A stretch of 64,000 nt of DNA from Aerolutibacter ruishenii (GTDB taxonomy: Bacteria; Pseudomonadota; Gammaproteobacteria; Xanthomonadales; Xanthomonadaceae). The stretch covers positions 310,001 through 374,000 of the forward strand of contig NZ_VLKP01000003.1 in assembly GCF_007830115.1 (NCBI RefSeq), written 5' to 3'. A program made the translations under genes and the position numbers. Each line of letters opens with the position of its first letter. Within the stretch, counting starts at the first letter, position 1. The notes under the pieces are model-generated. The model was not told the DNA's origin, ran no database searches, and worked only from the letters and a program-made list of their open reading frames with translations. Below are positions 50,586 through 64,000 of this stretch, one piece after another.

Positions 50586-52166
50586 ATGCCGATCGAACGT
50601 ATCGTCATCGACAACTTCAAGTCGTTTCGCCATCTGGACCTGCCCCTCAACGCCCACATGAACCTGGTGGTGGGCGACAACGAGGTCGGTAAGTCCACCC
50701 TGCTGGAGGCCATCCACGCGGTGGTCACCGGGCAACTGCATGGGCGCAGTCTCGCCTACGAGCTCACGCCCTACCTGTTTCACCAGCCCACGGTGCAGGA
50801 ATATTTGGCGACCCTTGCTGCGGGCACGCCGGCCTCGCCGCCACGGATCTCCATCGAAGCCTACTTGGGCGCAGACGCCGCGCTGGCGTCGTTGCGTGGC
50901 ACCAACAACTCCCTGCGCCTGGATACCGCCGGCATCCGCCTGCTGGTCGAGCTCAACGACGACTACCGCGAGGAGTTCAACGCCTACCTGCAGCAGCACC
51001 AGGGCGCGGTCAGCCTGCCGGTGGAGTACTACACGGTGCGCTGGTATTCCTTCGCCAACAATGGCGTCACCGCTCGCAGCATTCCGTTCGACTCGACCAT
51101 CATCGACACGCACGGCATCAAGACCTTGTCCGGTGCTGATCGCTATATCGCCGGCATCATCGAGCAGGCATTGACGCCTTCGCAACGTGTCTCGCTGTCG
51201 CTGAGCTTCCGCCGCATGCGGCAGAGTTTTTCTGAAGAAGCGGACGTGGCGGCAATCAATACGTATCTCACCGAGCACACCGGGGACATTAGCCACCGGG
51301 CGCTGACGGTGGGTGTGGACACATCGCCGCGCTCAACGTGGGAAACCAGTTTGTCACCTTACCTGGATGAGCTCCCGTTCACCCAGGCCGGCAAGGGCGA
51401 GCAAAGCGCGGTAAAGATGAAGCTGGCGATGCACGCGGCCGGCGCGGCCCACGTGCTTCTGATCGAGGAGCCGGAGAACCATCTGTCCTATTCCAGCATG
51501 ACCCAGCTGATCGACAAGATTGCGGCCCTCTCCACCGCCCAGCAGGTGATTATCGCCACCCACAGCAGCTTCGTGTTGAACAAACTGGGCGTGGACAACG
51601 TGATCCTGTTCAGCGCGCAGGGCCAGATGAAGCTGGACCAGCTGCCGAGCGATACGCACGACTATTTCATGAAGCTGCCGGGCCACGACACGCTGCGGTT
51701 GATCCTGGCCAAGCAGGCGATCCTGGTGGAAGGCCCTTCCGACGAGCTCATTGTGCAGCGCGCCTACAGCGACCACCACGGCGTGACGCCGATGGCTCGC
51801 GGCGTAGACATCATTTCGGTCAAGTCGCTGGCATTCAAGCGCTTCTTGCAGATTGCAGAGCGGCTGAAAATTCAGGCCAAGGTGATCACCGACAACGATG
51901 GTGACATCGCGGTTGTGCAGGAACGCTATGCCGAGCACCTCACCGCGATTTACTACGATTCCGACGAAAGCGCCCCATCGCTGGAAGAGCAGCTGATCAA
52001 AGCCAACTCGCTGGCCGAACTCAATATCGTGCTGGGCAAGACGTTTGCCGATGAGGTGGCGCTGCTCAAGTACATGAAGGGCCATAAGACCGATACGGCC
52101 CTGGCGATCTTCAACAGCCCGCACTCGATCAGGTTCCCGGACTATGTCCAGCGTGCCATCGCCTAA
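50586..52166 (+). CDS. OLD-family ATPase/TOPRIM nuclease (GajA-like)
   Basis: A 526-residue protein. SMC-like ATPase head: start IERIVIDNFKSFRHLDL, Walker A VGDNEVGKSTLLEA, Walker B LLIEEPENH, switch IATHSS. C-terminal TOPRIM nuclease domain: ILVEGPSDE (about residue 382) and TDNDGD (about 436), the metal-binding acidic residues of OLD nucleases. It is paired with a UvrD-like helicase that overlaps its end, which defines class 2 OLD proteins, i.e. the GajA/GajB Gabija anti-phage layout. The ATG 50586 is preceded by AAGGA. Slightly shorter than GajA (about 578). Confidence 0.85.
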   Translation: MPIERIVIDNFKSFRHLDLPLNAHMNLVVGDNEVGKSTLLEAIHAVVTGQLHGRSLAYELTPYLFHQPTVQEYLATLAAGTPASPPRISIEAYLGADAALASLRGTNNSLRLDTAGIRLLVELNDDYREEFNAYLQQHQGAVSLPVEYYTVRWYSFANNGVTARSIPFDSTIIDTHGIKTLSGADRYIAGIIEQALTPSQRVSLSLSFRRMRQSFSEEADVAAINTYLTEHTGDISHRALTVGVDTSPRSTWETSLSPYLDELPFTQAGKGEQSAVKMKLAMHAAGAAHVLLIEEPENHLSYSSMTQLIDKIAALSTAQQVIIATHSSFVLNKLGVDNVILFSAQGQMKLDQLPSDTHDYFMKLPGHDTLRLILAKQAILVEGPSDELIVQRAYSDHHGVTPMARGVDIISVKSLAFKRFLQIAERLKIQAKVITDNDGDIAVVQERYAEHLTAIYYDSDESAPSLEEQLIKANSLAELNIVLGKTFADEVALLKYMKGHKTDTALAIFNSPHSIRFPDYVQRAIA

Positions 52167-53241
52167 CCGGGTACTGCTCTCAGCGGCCGGCTCTGGCAAG
52201 ACCACGCTGCTGGTCCGGCAGGCCTTGGAGCGACCTGGGCGCCGCATCGCCATTGTCACCTACACGCTGGAAAACCTTGAAGAGATCCGGCGCTCGTTTG
52301 AGGTCCACGCCGGCGCGGTCCCCGCGCATGTCACCTTGCACAGCTGGTATGGCTTCCTGCTGCGCCAGTGCATCCGCCCGTACCAGGCGGCACTGTGCCC
52401 TGAGCCTCGCATCGAGACCATCCTGTTCGTAGAAGGCGTCACCAACAACCGGGCCCCACGCACACAGGTAGCGCGCCACTACCTGGCAGGCAACCGGATG
52501 TATTCGGACCGGGCGGCCGACTTTGCTGTGCGCTGCGATGAGCTGACCCAAGGTCAGGTCATGGCGCGCCTGGCGGCCATGTACGACGAGCTCTACATCG
52601 ACGAAGTTCAGGACCTGGCCGGCTTTGATCTGGATCTGGTCGAGCGGCTGTTGAAGAGCGATATCGCCATCACGTTGGTGGGTGATACGCGCCAGGCGAC
52701 GTATGCCACCAACTATGCGCAAAGGCACAGCCAGTATCGTGGGCCCAATCTGGCAGCGCTGTTTCAGATCTGGGAGTCGGACGGCTTATGCCAGCTGGAT
52801 CACCGCCTCATCAGTCTGCGCTGCGTTCAGGCCCTGTGCGATATGGCTGACACGCTCTATCCGCAGATGCCGCCGACCCAATCAGGCAATGGCGAGGTCA
52901 CCGGGCACGATGGCATCTACCTCGTCGCTCCAGGGGATGTTGCGGCGTACGTGCAGGAGTTTGCCCCCACCGTGCTTCGGCATGATCGGCGGCAAGCCTG
53001 CGACGGACTACCAGCGGTGAACTTTGGGCAGTGCAAGGGCCGCACCTACAGTCGGGTCCTTATCTTTCCGAACGGGCCGTTGACGCAGTACCTGCGCACG
53101 GCCGATGCGGCGCGCATCACCGCGCCACCGAAGTACTACGTGGCCTTCACCCGGGCACGGCAAAGCGTGGCCTTTGTGTATGCCGGCGCGTGCGCCTTGC
53201 CGGGTCATCAGCTCTACATCCCTGCCAGCGCAAGCACATAG
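52144..53241 (+). CDS. Compact UvrD/Rep-like helicase (GajB-like)
   Basis: A 365-residue superfamily 1 helicase-like protein: Walker A SAAGSGKTTLL (about residue 14), motif II IDEVQDLAGFD (about 153), motif III LVGDTRQATY, motif IV/V area QLDHRLI, and motif VI YVAFTRAR (about 335). It is much shorter than GajB (about 494) or UvrD (about 720), implying that the 1B/2B accessory domains are reduced. It overlaps the OLD gene by 23 nt, so translation is likely coupled. Role inferred: defence complex with the OLD nuclease. Confidence 0.8.
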   Translation: MSSVPSPNRVLLSAAGSGKTTLLVRQALERPGRRIAIVTYTLENLEEIRRSFEVHAGAVPAHVTLHSWYGFLLRQCIRPYQAALCPEPRIETILFVEGVTNNRAPRTQVARHYLAGNRMYSDRAADFAVRCDELTQGQVMARLAAMYDELYIDEVQDLAGFDLDLVERLLKSDIAITLVGDTRQATYATNYAQRHSQYRGPNLAALFQIWESDGLCQLDHRLISLRCVQALCDMADTLYPQMPPTQSGNGEVTGHDGIYLVAPGDVAAYVQEFAPTVLRHDRRQACDGLPAVNFGQCKGRTYSRVLIFPNGPLTQYLRTADAARITAPPKYYVAFTRARQSVAFVYAGACALPGHQLYIPASAST

Positions 53242-53328
53242 AGAAGCGTTGGATCTTGTGGCATTCGCGGTTCCCGGAGCCTAAGCAATACGTGGCTTGA
53301 AAGGTGCCGGCACCGCAATGATTGCATC

Positions 53329-53346
53329 CTACAAGGATCGTTGTAG
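53329..53346. promoter_or_regulatory. Operator-like dyad of the ars operon
   Basis: Inverted repeat CTACAA/TTGTAG with a 6-nt centre, ending 9 nt before the arsR start codon. Placement over the presumed promoter fits ArsR repression relieved by arsenite. Confidence 0.65.
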
Positions 53347-53355
53347 AATTGACGA

Positions 53356-53703
53356 ATGAACGATGACTCTGCCGTCTCAGCGCTCTCTGCTCTTGCGCAC
53401 TCCGACCGCCTGGCCGCATTCAGGATGCTGGTGCGCGCTGGTCCCAATGGCATGCCCTCAGGTGAAATTGCCGAAGCGCTCGCGATTCCGCCACCGCGCA
53501 TGAGCTTCCACCTTGCGACCTTGGAGCGGGCGAGCCTACTGCGCTCTTGGCGCGACGGGCGGCGTGTCCTGTACGCCGCCAGCTACGAGGACATGCGCCA
53601 GCTTCTTGAATTCCTCACCGAGGACTGCTGCTCCGGGAATCCGGACATCTGCGGCGCCCTCAATAACCTCGCCACTCCTTGTCCCGCGGAGACCTGCGCA
53701 TGA
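53356..53703 (+). CDS. arsR: ArsR-family arsenite-responsive repressor
   Basis: A 115-residue winged-helix repressor. Recognition helix near residues 46-60 (PPPRMSFHLATLERA). It lacks the classical ELCVCDL site in the helix but has Cys91, Cys92, Cys99, Cys109 and Cys114 at the C-terminus (EDCCSGNPDIC), so As(III) is probably sensed by a C-terminal thiolate site, as in other divergent ArsR types. First gene of the ars operon; its stop overlaps the next ATG. Confidence 0.92.
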   Translation: MNDDSAVSALSALAHSDRLAAFRMLVRAGPNGMPSGEIAEALAIPPPRMSFHLATLERASLLRSWRDGRRVLYAASYEDMRQLLEFLTEDCCSGNPDICGALNNLATPCPAETCA

Positions 53704-54230
53704 GCTTCCCTCAGCCGTTTAACGTCCTGTTCCTATGCACCGGCAATTCAGCCCGCTCGATCCTGGCCGAGAGCGTCCTTCGCAAGATCGGCGATGGCCG
53801 TTTCAATGCGTTCTCCGCCGGCAGCCACCCCAAGGGTGAGGTCCACCCGCTGGCAATCGAGACGCTGCGTCAGGCCGACTACCCAGTCGAGGGGCTGCGC
53901 TCCAAGGCGTGGGACGAGTTCGCCGTGCCAGACGCCCCGGCCATGGATTTCGTTTTTACCGTCTGTGACCAGGCAGCCGGCGAGGCCTGCCCACTGTGGC
54001 CAGGACAACCGATCACTGCGCATTGGGGCATCGAAGACCCGAGCCGAGAAGCGCGCGGGGACATGTGGCAGCGCGCCGCCTTTCGGCAGGCGCTGGTGTA
54101 CATGGAGAACCGCATCAAGGCGTTCGTCGCACTTCCGATCCACACGCTAACCCGGACGAGCTTGGCCGCGCAGGTGGGCGAAATCGGGAAGTTCGAGGGC
54201 ACCACGTCGCCCCGACCCGACGTGGCTTGA
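53700..54230 (+). CDS. Arsenate reductase, low-molecular-weight phosphatase type
   Basis: A 176-residue protein with the LMW-PTPase P-loop CTGNSARS (Cys13) at the N-terminus, as in thioredoxin-linked ArsC (S. aureus type) and related ArsC proteins. It reduces As(V) to As(III). The general-acid loop region contains HWGIEDPS. Internal Cys residues that could relay the disulfide are CDQAAGEAC. ATGA overlap with arsR, GGAGA box. It is one of two unrelated arsenate reductases in this operon. Confidence 0.9.
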   Translation: MSFPQPFNVLFLCTGNSARSILAESVLRKIGDGRFNAFSAGSHPKGEVHPLAIETLRQADYPVEGLRSKAWDEFAVPDAPAMDFVFTVCDQAAGEACPLWPGQPITAHWGIEDPSREARGDMWQRAAFRQALVYMENRIKAFVALPIHTLTRTSLAAQVGEIGKFEGTTSPRPDVA

Positions 54231-54239
54231 GGGATCATC

Positions 54240-54653
54240 ATGACGCTGACGATCTACCATAACCCTGCCTGCGGCACGTCTCGGAATACCCTGGAAATGA
54301 TGCGCCAGTCAGGTGAAGACCCGGTGGTCATCGAGTACCTGCAGGCGCCGCCCACGCGCGAGAAGCTGGTCGAGCTGCTCGCCGCGATGGGCATGTCCCC
54401 TCGTGAGCTCCTGCGCCAGAAGGGAACACCTTACGCGGAGCTGGGCTTGGACAATCCCGCGCTCACCAACGAGCAACTGGTGGACGCGATGATGGCGCAT
54501 CCGATCCTGATCAACCGTCCCATCGTCGTTTCCGGCCGGGGCGCGGCCCTGTGCCGACCGTCCGAAAAGGTGCTCGCGCTGCTGGACAAGCCGGTGTCCT
54601 CCTTCACCAAGGAAGACGGCGAAACCGTGACGGTTGCCGGAGCGTCTACGTGA
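54240..54653 (+). CDS. arsC: Arsenate reductase, glutaredoxin-linked ArsC type
   Basis: A 137-residue thioredoxin-fold ArsC. Catalytic Cys in [16 protein letters not shown] (about residue 11). The Arg-bearing loop [17 protein letters not shown] fits the E. coli plasmid R773 type, which uses glutathione/glutaredoxin. It lies 9 nt after the LMW-type reductase; its stop overlaps the arsH GTG (GTGA). Confidence 0.95.
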   Translation: MTLTIYHNPACGTSRNTLEMMRQSGEDPVVIEYLQAPPTREKLVELLAAMGMSPRELLRQKGTPYAELGLDNPALTNEQLVDAMMAHPILINRPIVVSGRGAALCRPSEKVLALLDKPVSSFTKEDGETVTVAGAST

Positions 54654-55375
54654 TCGATCGCATTGCCGCAGATCTGCCGAGCATCGACGCAACGCAACTT
54701 GCACCGATCGACGTTGATGCACTAGCTGGGCCCGGCGACCCCAGGCACCCGCCCCGGATCCTCATCCTCTATGGCTCGCTGCGGGAACGCTCTTATTCCC
54801 GGCTGCTGGCAGAGGAAGCCGGCCGACTCTTGCGCTGGTACGGCTGCGACGTGCGAATCTTCGATCCGCATGACTTGCCACTGCCTGACGGAGCCACCCC
54901 GGATCATCCGAAGGTGGGTGAGCTGCGCGAGCTCGCGTACTGGTCCGAAGGCATGGTTTGGGTCAGCCCGGAACGCCACGGCGCCATGACCGGAATCATG
55001 AAGGCGCAGATCGACTGGATTCCGCTGGCCGACGGGGCCAAGCGCCCGACACAAGGCAAAACCTTGGCGGTGATGCAGGTGTCTGGCGGCTCGCAGAGCT
55101 TCAACGCAGTAAACCAGCTGCGCGTACTCGGCCGTTGGATGCGCATGGTCACCATCCCGAACCAGTCCTCGGTGGCCAAGGCCTTCCAGGAATTTGATGA
55201 GGCTGGGCGCATGAAGCCGTCTGCGTACTATCAGCGCGTTGCTGACGTATGCGAGGAGTTGGTGAAGTTCACCTGGCTGGTGCGTGGTCGCTCAGCGTAC
55301 CTGACCGATCGCTATTCCGAACGTGTTGAGAGCGCCGAAGAACTGTCCAAGCGCGTGAATCAGCGCTCCATCTAA
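54650..55375 (+). CDS. arsH: ArsH NADPH-dependent FMN reductase
   Basis: A 241-residue flavodoxin-like protein. FMN phosphate loop [13 protein letters not shown] and the ArsH block [21 protein letters not shown], then [15 protein letters not shown]. ArsH oxidises trivalent organoarsenicals and reduces quinones, so it extends resistance to methylated arsenic. GTG start at 54650, coupled to arsC with GGAG upstream. Confidence 0.95.
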   Translation: MIDRIAADLPSIDATQLAPIDVDALAGPGDPRHPPRILILYGSLRERSYSRLLAEEAGRLLRWYGCDVRIFDPHDLPLPDGATPDHPKVGELRELAYWSEGMVWVSPERHGAMTGIMKAQIDWIPLADGAKRPTQGKTLAVMQVSGGSQSFNAVNQLRVLGRWMRMVTIPNQSSVAKAFQEFDEAGRMKPSAYYQRVADVCEELVKFTWLVRGRSAYLTDRYSERVESAEELSKRVNQRSI

Positions 55376-55393
55376 TCCTTGTCGGAGCGGTGC

Positions 55394-56698
55394 ATGCTTG
55401 CCCTTGCGATTTTCATCGTCACTCTTGTATTCGTCATTTGGCAGCCGCGAGGGTTCGGTATCGGTTGGTCGGCACTGGCCGGCGCCGCAGTAGCGTTGGC
55501 CACCGGCGTCGTCGGGTGGGGTGACGTCGCCACGGTGTGGGGGATTGTCTGGGATGCGACGTTTACTTTCGTCGCACTCATCATCATCTCGCTCATCCTA
55601 GACGCGGCCGGCTTCTTCGCATGGGCGGCGCTGCACGTGGCGCGCTGGGGCGGCGGCAGTGGTCGGAAACTCTTTCCGCTGATCGTCTTGCTTGGCGCTG
55701 CGATCGCGGCAGTGTTCGCCAACGATGGCGCGGCTCTCCTGTTGACGCCGATTGTTCTTGCCATTCTGTTGCGCTTGAACTTTCCACCCGCGAGTGCGCT
55801 CGCGTTTACTGTGGCCTGCGGTTTCATCGCTGATACGGCCAGCCTGCCGCTGGTTGTCTCGAACTTGGTCAACATCGTCACCGCGAACTTTTTTGACGTC
55901 TCGTTCGGGCGCTACGCAGCGGTCATGGTGCCGGTGAATCTGGTGTCGGTCGGCGCCACGCTGATCGTCCTGTGGCTCTGGTTCCGCCGCGACATTCCCC
56001 GCACCTACCCGGTCCACGATCTTGAAGCGCCGCATGAGGCGATCCGCGACAAGGCGGTCTTCCGCGCCGCCTTGCCCCTGCTCGCATCACTGCTCCTTGC
56101 CTACTTCGTGACCGGGCCGCTGGGCGTCCCGATCGCCTTGGTGACGGGTGTGGCTGCGCTGGTGCTGATGGCAATTGCAGGTCGCTGGGCGACAGGCGGC
56201 CGAGGCGCCACCATGGCCGTGACCAAGATTCTGCGTGGCGCGCCCTGGCAGATCGTGCTGTTCTCGGTTGGCATGTATCTGGTGGTTTATGGGCTTGGCA
56301 ACGCCTGGCTGACAAAGGCTGCAAGTGCGGTGCTTGAGTGGCTGGCGGCGCAGGGAACCTTTGTGGCCACGATCGGCACCGGCTTCGCAGTGGCGGGCCT
56401 CGCTTCGATCATGAACAACATGCCGGCGACGCTGGTGGGCGCACTGGCCATCGACGGGGCCAATCTTCCGGCCGCCACCCGCGAATTGATGATCTATGCC
56501 AACGTCGTGGGCAACGACCTTGGCCCCAAGCTCACTCCGATTGGGTCGCTCGCGACCCTGCTGTGGCTGCACGTCCTCGCCGGCAAGGGCCAACGGATCA
56601 CGTGGGGACAGTACATGAAGGTAGGGCTAATCCTCACGCCCCCGGTCCTGTTGGCCACGCTCGTCGCCCTCTGGATTTGGCTGCCGCTCGCTCAATGA
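55394..56698 (+). CDS. arsB: Arsenite efflux permease
   Basis: A 434-residue integral membrane protein with about 12 helices of the ArsB/NhaD type. Conserved blocks: [45 protein letters not shown] and [21 protein letters not shown]. It extrudes arsenite. ATG 55394 has CGGAGCGG upstream; a TTG at 55379 is a weaker option. Last gene of arsR-C-C-H-B, converging on the czc operon with 28 nt between. Confidence 0.95.
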   Translation: MLALAIFIVTLVFVIWQPRGFGIGWSALAGAAVALATGVVGWGDVATVWGIVWDATFTFVALIIISLILDAAGFFAWAALHVARWGGGSGRKLFPLIVLLGAAIAAVFANDGAALLLTPIVLAILLRLNFPPASALAFTVACGFIADTASLPLVVSNLVNIVTANFFDVSFGRYAAVMVPVNLVSVGATLIVLWLWFRRDIPRTYPVHDLEAPHEAIRDKAVFRAALPLLASLLLAYFVTGPLGVPIALVTGVAALVLMAIAGRWATGGRGATMAVTKILRGAPWQIVLFSVGMYLVVYGLGNAWLTKAASAVLEWLAAQGTFVATIGTGFAVAGLASIMNNMPATLVGALAIDGANLPAATRELMIYANVVGNDLGPKLTPIGSLATLLWLHVLAGKGQRITWGQYMKVGLILTPPVLLATLVALWIWLPLAQ

Positions 56699-56726
56699 CC
56701 CTGTCGGCGCACAGGGCCGCAGGCGA

Positions 56727-61151
<4,425 letters not shown>

Positions 61152-61155
<4 letters not shown>

Positions 61156-62429
61156 GGGGTTTCTCCAATGGAAGCGGCCGCCGGCGGCGTTACAAGCGCC
61201 TGGCCGGTCAGTCGTTGAATTTCGATCAGGGCGCGTTGCGCATCCAAGGCCACGTCCAGCTGCTGCTGGGCCATGGCCGTGCGTTCGGACTGCAACTGGG
61301 CCCATTCCAGGTAACTGATCGCTCCGGCGCGATAGGCACGCTCAGCGGCCCGCTCGGCTCGGGCCAGCTTCGGCAACACGTCGCTGTGCAGGCGCGCCAC
61401 CTCGGCTTGTGCGACGGTGTAGCGGCCATGGGCCTCGACCAGCGTGGAATACAGCGACAAGCCCTTGGCCTCGCGCTCGATCGTCAGGACCTCCAGTTCG
61501 GCTTCGCCGGCGCGGATCTCTGGCTGTGCGCGGCTGCGGCTGCCCAGCGGTATGGACATGCTAGCGACCAGTGCAGTGTCGTCGGTCTCCTGCAGGCGGC
61601 GCACGCCGAGCTGCCAGGACAGGTCCGGTGAGGCCGCTGAACGTGCCAGCTGCAGTCGTGCCTGCGCGATCCGTCGGGCGTCGGCAAACTGCGCCAGTTC
61701 CGGAGTCCGCTCCAGCTCATCGGCCAGCGTCTGCATGGAGGCGATCGCCGGCAGGGCCATCGGATCGGCCGGAGCCACCTCGAAGGTGGGAGTACGTTCG
61801 CCCCACAGCGCGGCCAGATGCTGACGGGCGGCCAATCGCTGTTGCTCGGCCCGATCACGCGTCAGCTCGGCCCGCGCCAGCGCTGCCTGCGCGGTGAGCA
61901 GCACCGATTCGGGTGAAGCGCCGGCCTGCAGGCGTTGCCGGGCAGCGGCCACGGTTCGCTGGCGCTGGCCAACATCCATGTCCGCCAGGCTGTGTTGCCG
62001 GTCGGCACCGACAACGGCCAGATAGCGCTGCGCCGTCTCGGCGAGCAAGTCCAGCCGCCCGGTCTCGCGCTGCACGGCCAGTGCATCAATCCGGCTTTGG
62101 GCCAAGGTGCGCCGGGCGTCGAGCTTGCCGCCGCGCTCCAGCACCGAGCTCAGGCTCAAGGTCAACTCGGCGCTGTCCAGACCGCGGGCCGCGCCAGTGC
62201 CCAACGCATTTTCGACCTCGGCACCGAGCGTCCACGGTGGGCGCTGCACCGCCTGGTCGCGCTCGGCAGCGAGCACGGTGGCCCGCGCATCGACCAAGCG
62301 CAGCTCGGGGTGGGTTTGGGCCACGCGCGCGAACGCGTCGTCCAAGGTCATCAGTTCGGCCGCTGCCGCCGGCGTTGTCGCCGCAGTCAGCAGCAGCCAT
62401 GCGGCCAAGGCCGCCAATCGCACATGCAT
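61152..62429 (-). CDS. czcC: Outer-membrane factor of the metal RND system, CzcC family
   Basis: A 425-residue TolC-like protein with a signal peptide (LAAWLLLTAATTPAAAAE). Two OEP repeats are seen as long amphipathic helices; YRAGAISYLEWAQLQSERT is the second-repeat turn. No lipobox Cys. First of the three RND genes in transcription order; its stop overlaps the czcB ATG. Confidence 0.93.
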
Positions 62430-62515
62430 GGAAGTACTCCGAAGGGTTTCGACATCAACAAACGATCACCACCGCGCACAGCAGCAGGTCGCTAGGCCGG
62501 CGCTGCCGGCGGAGA

Positions 62516-62872
62516 TCACCCTGCGATCGGAGGCCGGAACGGCGCGACCGGCTGCTCGTGCGGATACGGGCGCGTGTTGACTTGCATCACCGGCAAATGC
62601 CGGCCGATGTCCGCAACGGTCAGCAGGATCTCAGGGGGCTGTGCGGCCTGGCTGCAGCACAGCGCCAGCTGCTGAAGGCGGTGCAAGGCGGCGCCGATGC
62701 CACCCTCAGGTGCCGGTGCGGCCACTGCCGGCGCATGGGCGGCAATGGTCGGATGGATGTGAACGTGCAGTTCGCTCGCCAGACCCAAGACCGGCTGGAC
62801 CAGCAAACCCACCGCCAGCTGCGCCAGCAGCAGCCAGCGTAGGCCCGTCCGCAGCCGGCCACGGGCGGTCAT
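62516..62872 (-). CDS. Small CzcI-like exported protein
   Basis: A 118-residue protein with a hydrophobic N-terminal segment (WLLLAQLAVGLLVQPVLGLA) and a His-bearing stretch just after it (ELHVHIHPT), plus LCCSQA later. Small His-containing proteins of this sort (CzcI/DUF2946-like) often precede czcCBA, where they are thought to modulate induction. Identification is by position and pattern only. Its ATG overlaps the CDF stop (ATGA). Confidence 0.65.
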   Translation of the reverse strand: MTARGRLRTGLRWLLLAQLAVGLLVQPVLGLASELHVHIHPTIAAHAPAVAAPAPEGGIGAALHRLQQLALCCSQAAQPPEILLTVADIGRHLPVMQVNTRPYPHEQPVAPFRPPIAG

Positions 62873-63486
62873 GCAGGGGTCTTGCGCGCGTCGGCACGTG
62901 CCCGGCGAGCATCACCAAGAATCTCGAAGGCCTCCTTGATCACATACAGGCCGATCAGGGCGCCGATCACGAAATCCGGGTACGGGCTGGCCAGCCACCA
63001 CACCAACAGGCCGGCCAGGATCACCCCGACGTTGGCCACCACATCGGCGCGGGTGAACAACCAGGTCGCCCGCAGGTGCACCTCGCCGGACTTCAGCGGC
63101 GCCAGCATGCGCAGCACGGTCATATTGACCACCAGCGACAGCAGCGCCGTGCCGATCATCCAGCCACTGACCGGCTCGGCGCCGTACATCACGCGACGGC
63201 CGACCTCCACCAGCACACCCACGCCCAGCACCAGCAATACACTGCCGCTGACCCAGGCTGCGTTCGCCTTGAAGCGGGCCGTGCGCCCGATGGCGACCAG
63301 GCCAATGGCGTAGGCGGTGGCGTCAGACAGCATGTCCAGCGCGTCGGCCAATAGGCCTGTGGAATGGGCGACCCAGCCGGCGATGCCGCCGATCACGGCC
63401 ATCGCCGCATTCAGGGCAAGGGCGATCCAGAGCACGCGCCGCTCCTGCGCGTTCTTGGCCTCGTGGTGGCAGCCGCAATCACTCAT
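62869..63486 (-). CDS. Truncated-form cation diffusion facilitator (CDF) transporter
   Basis: A 205-residue six-helix CDF protein without the usual cytoplasmic C-terminal domain (typical members are about 300 residues). The N-terminal CGCHHE could bind metal. Helix 2 has DALDMLSDA (DxxxD, as in FieF/YiiP). Helix 5 has FTRADVVANV, so the expected HxxxD becomes FxxxD and one metal ligand is missing. First gene of the czc operon, read from the MerR-type divergent promoter. Confidence 0.88.
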   Translation of the reverse strand: MSDCGCHHEAKNAQERRVLWIALALNAAMAVIGGIAGWVAHSTGLLADALDMLSDATAYAIGLVAIGRTARFKANAAWVSGSVLLVLGVGVLVEVGRRVMYGAEPVSGWMIGTALLSLVVNMTVLRMLAPLKSGEVHLRATWLFTRADVVANVGVILAGLLVWWLASPYPDFVIGALIGLYVIKEAFEILGDARRARADARKTPA

Positions 63487-63549
63487 CGGAACATCTCCAG
63501 TCGCAGGGAAGCCAGGCCCAGGCGGACCGCTGGCATGGCACAGCTGGTG

Positions 63550-63580
63550 AGGGTAAAGTCCGTAGCTACTACGGAGTCAA
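63550..63580 (-). promoter_or_regulatory. MerR-type promoter/operator driving the czc operon
   Basis: On the minus strand: -35 TTGACT (63575-63580), a 19-bp spacer holding the dyad CCGTAG-N3-CTACGG (63560-63574), then a weak -10 TACCCT (63550-63555). The over-long 19-bp spacer with a centred dyad is the hallmark of promoters that MerR/CadR-type proteins activate by DNA distortion. Confidence 0.85.
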
Positions 63581-63591
63581 GCGTACTACGA

Positions 63592-64000
63592 ATGAAAATC
63601 AGTGAGGCTGCCGACGCCAGTGGGTGCCATCTGGAGACCATCCGCTATTACGAGCGGATCGGCCTGCTGCCGCGCCCGGGGCGCTCGGGCAATGGCTACC
63701 GGGTCTATGGCCCGGCCGACATCGAGCGACTGCGCTTCATTGCGCGCGGCCGGGACCTGGGCTTCAGCCTGGAGGAGGTCCGCAGCCTGCTGCAGCTGGC
63801 CGGCGATGAAGAGCTTTCATGCGGGGACGTGGATCGGCTGGCCCGCAGCCATCTGACCGACGTGCGGGCGCGCATGGCCGACCTGCAGCGCATGGCAAGC
63901 GAGCTGGAACGGGTGATTGCCAGTTGCCACGGCGGGCAGCGGGCTGAATGCACCATCCTGTCAACGCTGCGGCAGCCGGCCTCGGTGGAGGCCACGCGCC
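63592..64000 (+). CDS. MerR-family metal regulator, CadR/PbrR-like (runs off the right edge)
   Basis: 136 codons are visible, probably nearly all of the protein (family about 135-150). N-terminal winged helix-turn-helix (MKISEAADASGCHLETIRYYERIGLL), then a dimerisation helix. Cys77, Cys112 and Cys120 match the three thiolate positions of CadR/PbrR, implying Cd(II), Pb(II) or Zn(II) sensing; the CHGGQRAEC loop is at 112-120. It is divergent from the CDF-czc operon and controls it through the 63550-63580 site. Confidence 0.9.
   Translation, partial: MKISEAADASGCHLETIRYYERIGLLPRPGRSGNGYRVYGPADIERLRFIARGRDLGFSLEEVRSLLQLAGDEELSCGDVDRLARSHLTDVRARMADLQRMASELERVIASCHGGQRAECTILSTLRQPASVEATR

Overview
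The window reads as a high-GC gammaproteobacterial chromosome of the Xanthomonadaceae/Lysobacteraceae type. The main clues are gene order (acnA|acnB; nudJ-mnmA-hflD; clpS-clpA|infA-aat; trxB|ald; ftsK-lolA-rarA) and closely packed operons with many ATGA/GTGA stop-start overlaps. Species assignment would need a similarity search.

Layout. (1) 1-4772: acnA (partial) and acnB, with a vapBC-type toxin-antitoxin pair and its own promoter/operator between them. (2) 4803-14290: an accessory block with a divergent integral membrane protein and a two-gene hybrid NRPS-PKS-NRPS line, A-PCP-KS-AT-ACP // C-A-PCP. The specificity residues I read by hand predict threonine, malonate, then glycine. There is no thioesterase or reductase release domain. 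(3) 14378-31373: core housekeeping genes: tRNA thiolation (mnmA), NudJ, HflD, ClpS/ClpA, IF-1, Aat, thioredoxin reductase, alanine dehydrogenase, FtsK, LolA, RarA, CrcB. (4) 31407-41035: a DUF4124 protein, a serine hydrolase, a complete cecR-ybhGFSR-like tripartite ABC exporter with its own NodT outer-membrane factor, the wreck of a metallo-beta-lactamase-fold gene, and a cytochrome c'-like protein. (5) 41098-47674: a periplasmic sugar-oxidation set: a three-subunit FAD dehydrogenase (Tat-exported small subunit, GMC flavoprotein, triheme cytochrome c), a GH3 beta-glucosidase lipoprotein and a DoxX protein. (6) 47837-64000: an accessory island. It starts with a frameshifted exonuclease and an odd 103-nt tRNA-like gene, then a SEC-C protein, a KfrA-type coiled-coil DNA-binding protein with an operator-like dyad, an OLD-nuclease/UvrD-helicase pair resembling a compact Gabija defence system, an arsRCCHB arsenic operon, and a czc heavy-metal efflux operon read divergently from a MerR/CadR-type regulator that runs off the right edge.

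How the parts work together. The Ybh-like exporter is one transcription unit led by its TetR regulator. The FAD dehydrogenase can pass electrons from periplasmic sugar (possibly released by the neighbouring beta-glucosidase) to the respiratory chain through the triheme cytochrome. The ars and czc operons give arsenic and divalent-metal resistance typical of a mobile island. The least ordinary items are the release-domain-less Thr-malonyl-Gly line with its membrane partner, the compact OLD-helicase pair beside the tRNA-like gene, and a CDF metal transporter without its cytoplasmic domain whose operon ends in a small free protein resembling that missing domain.
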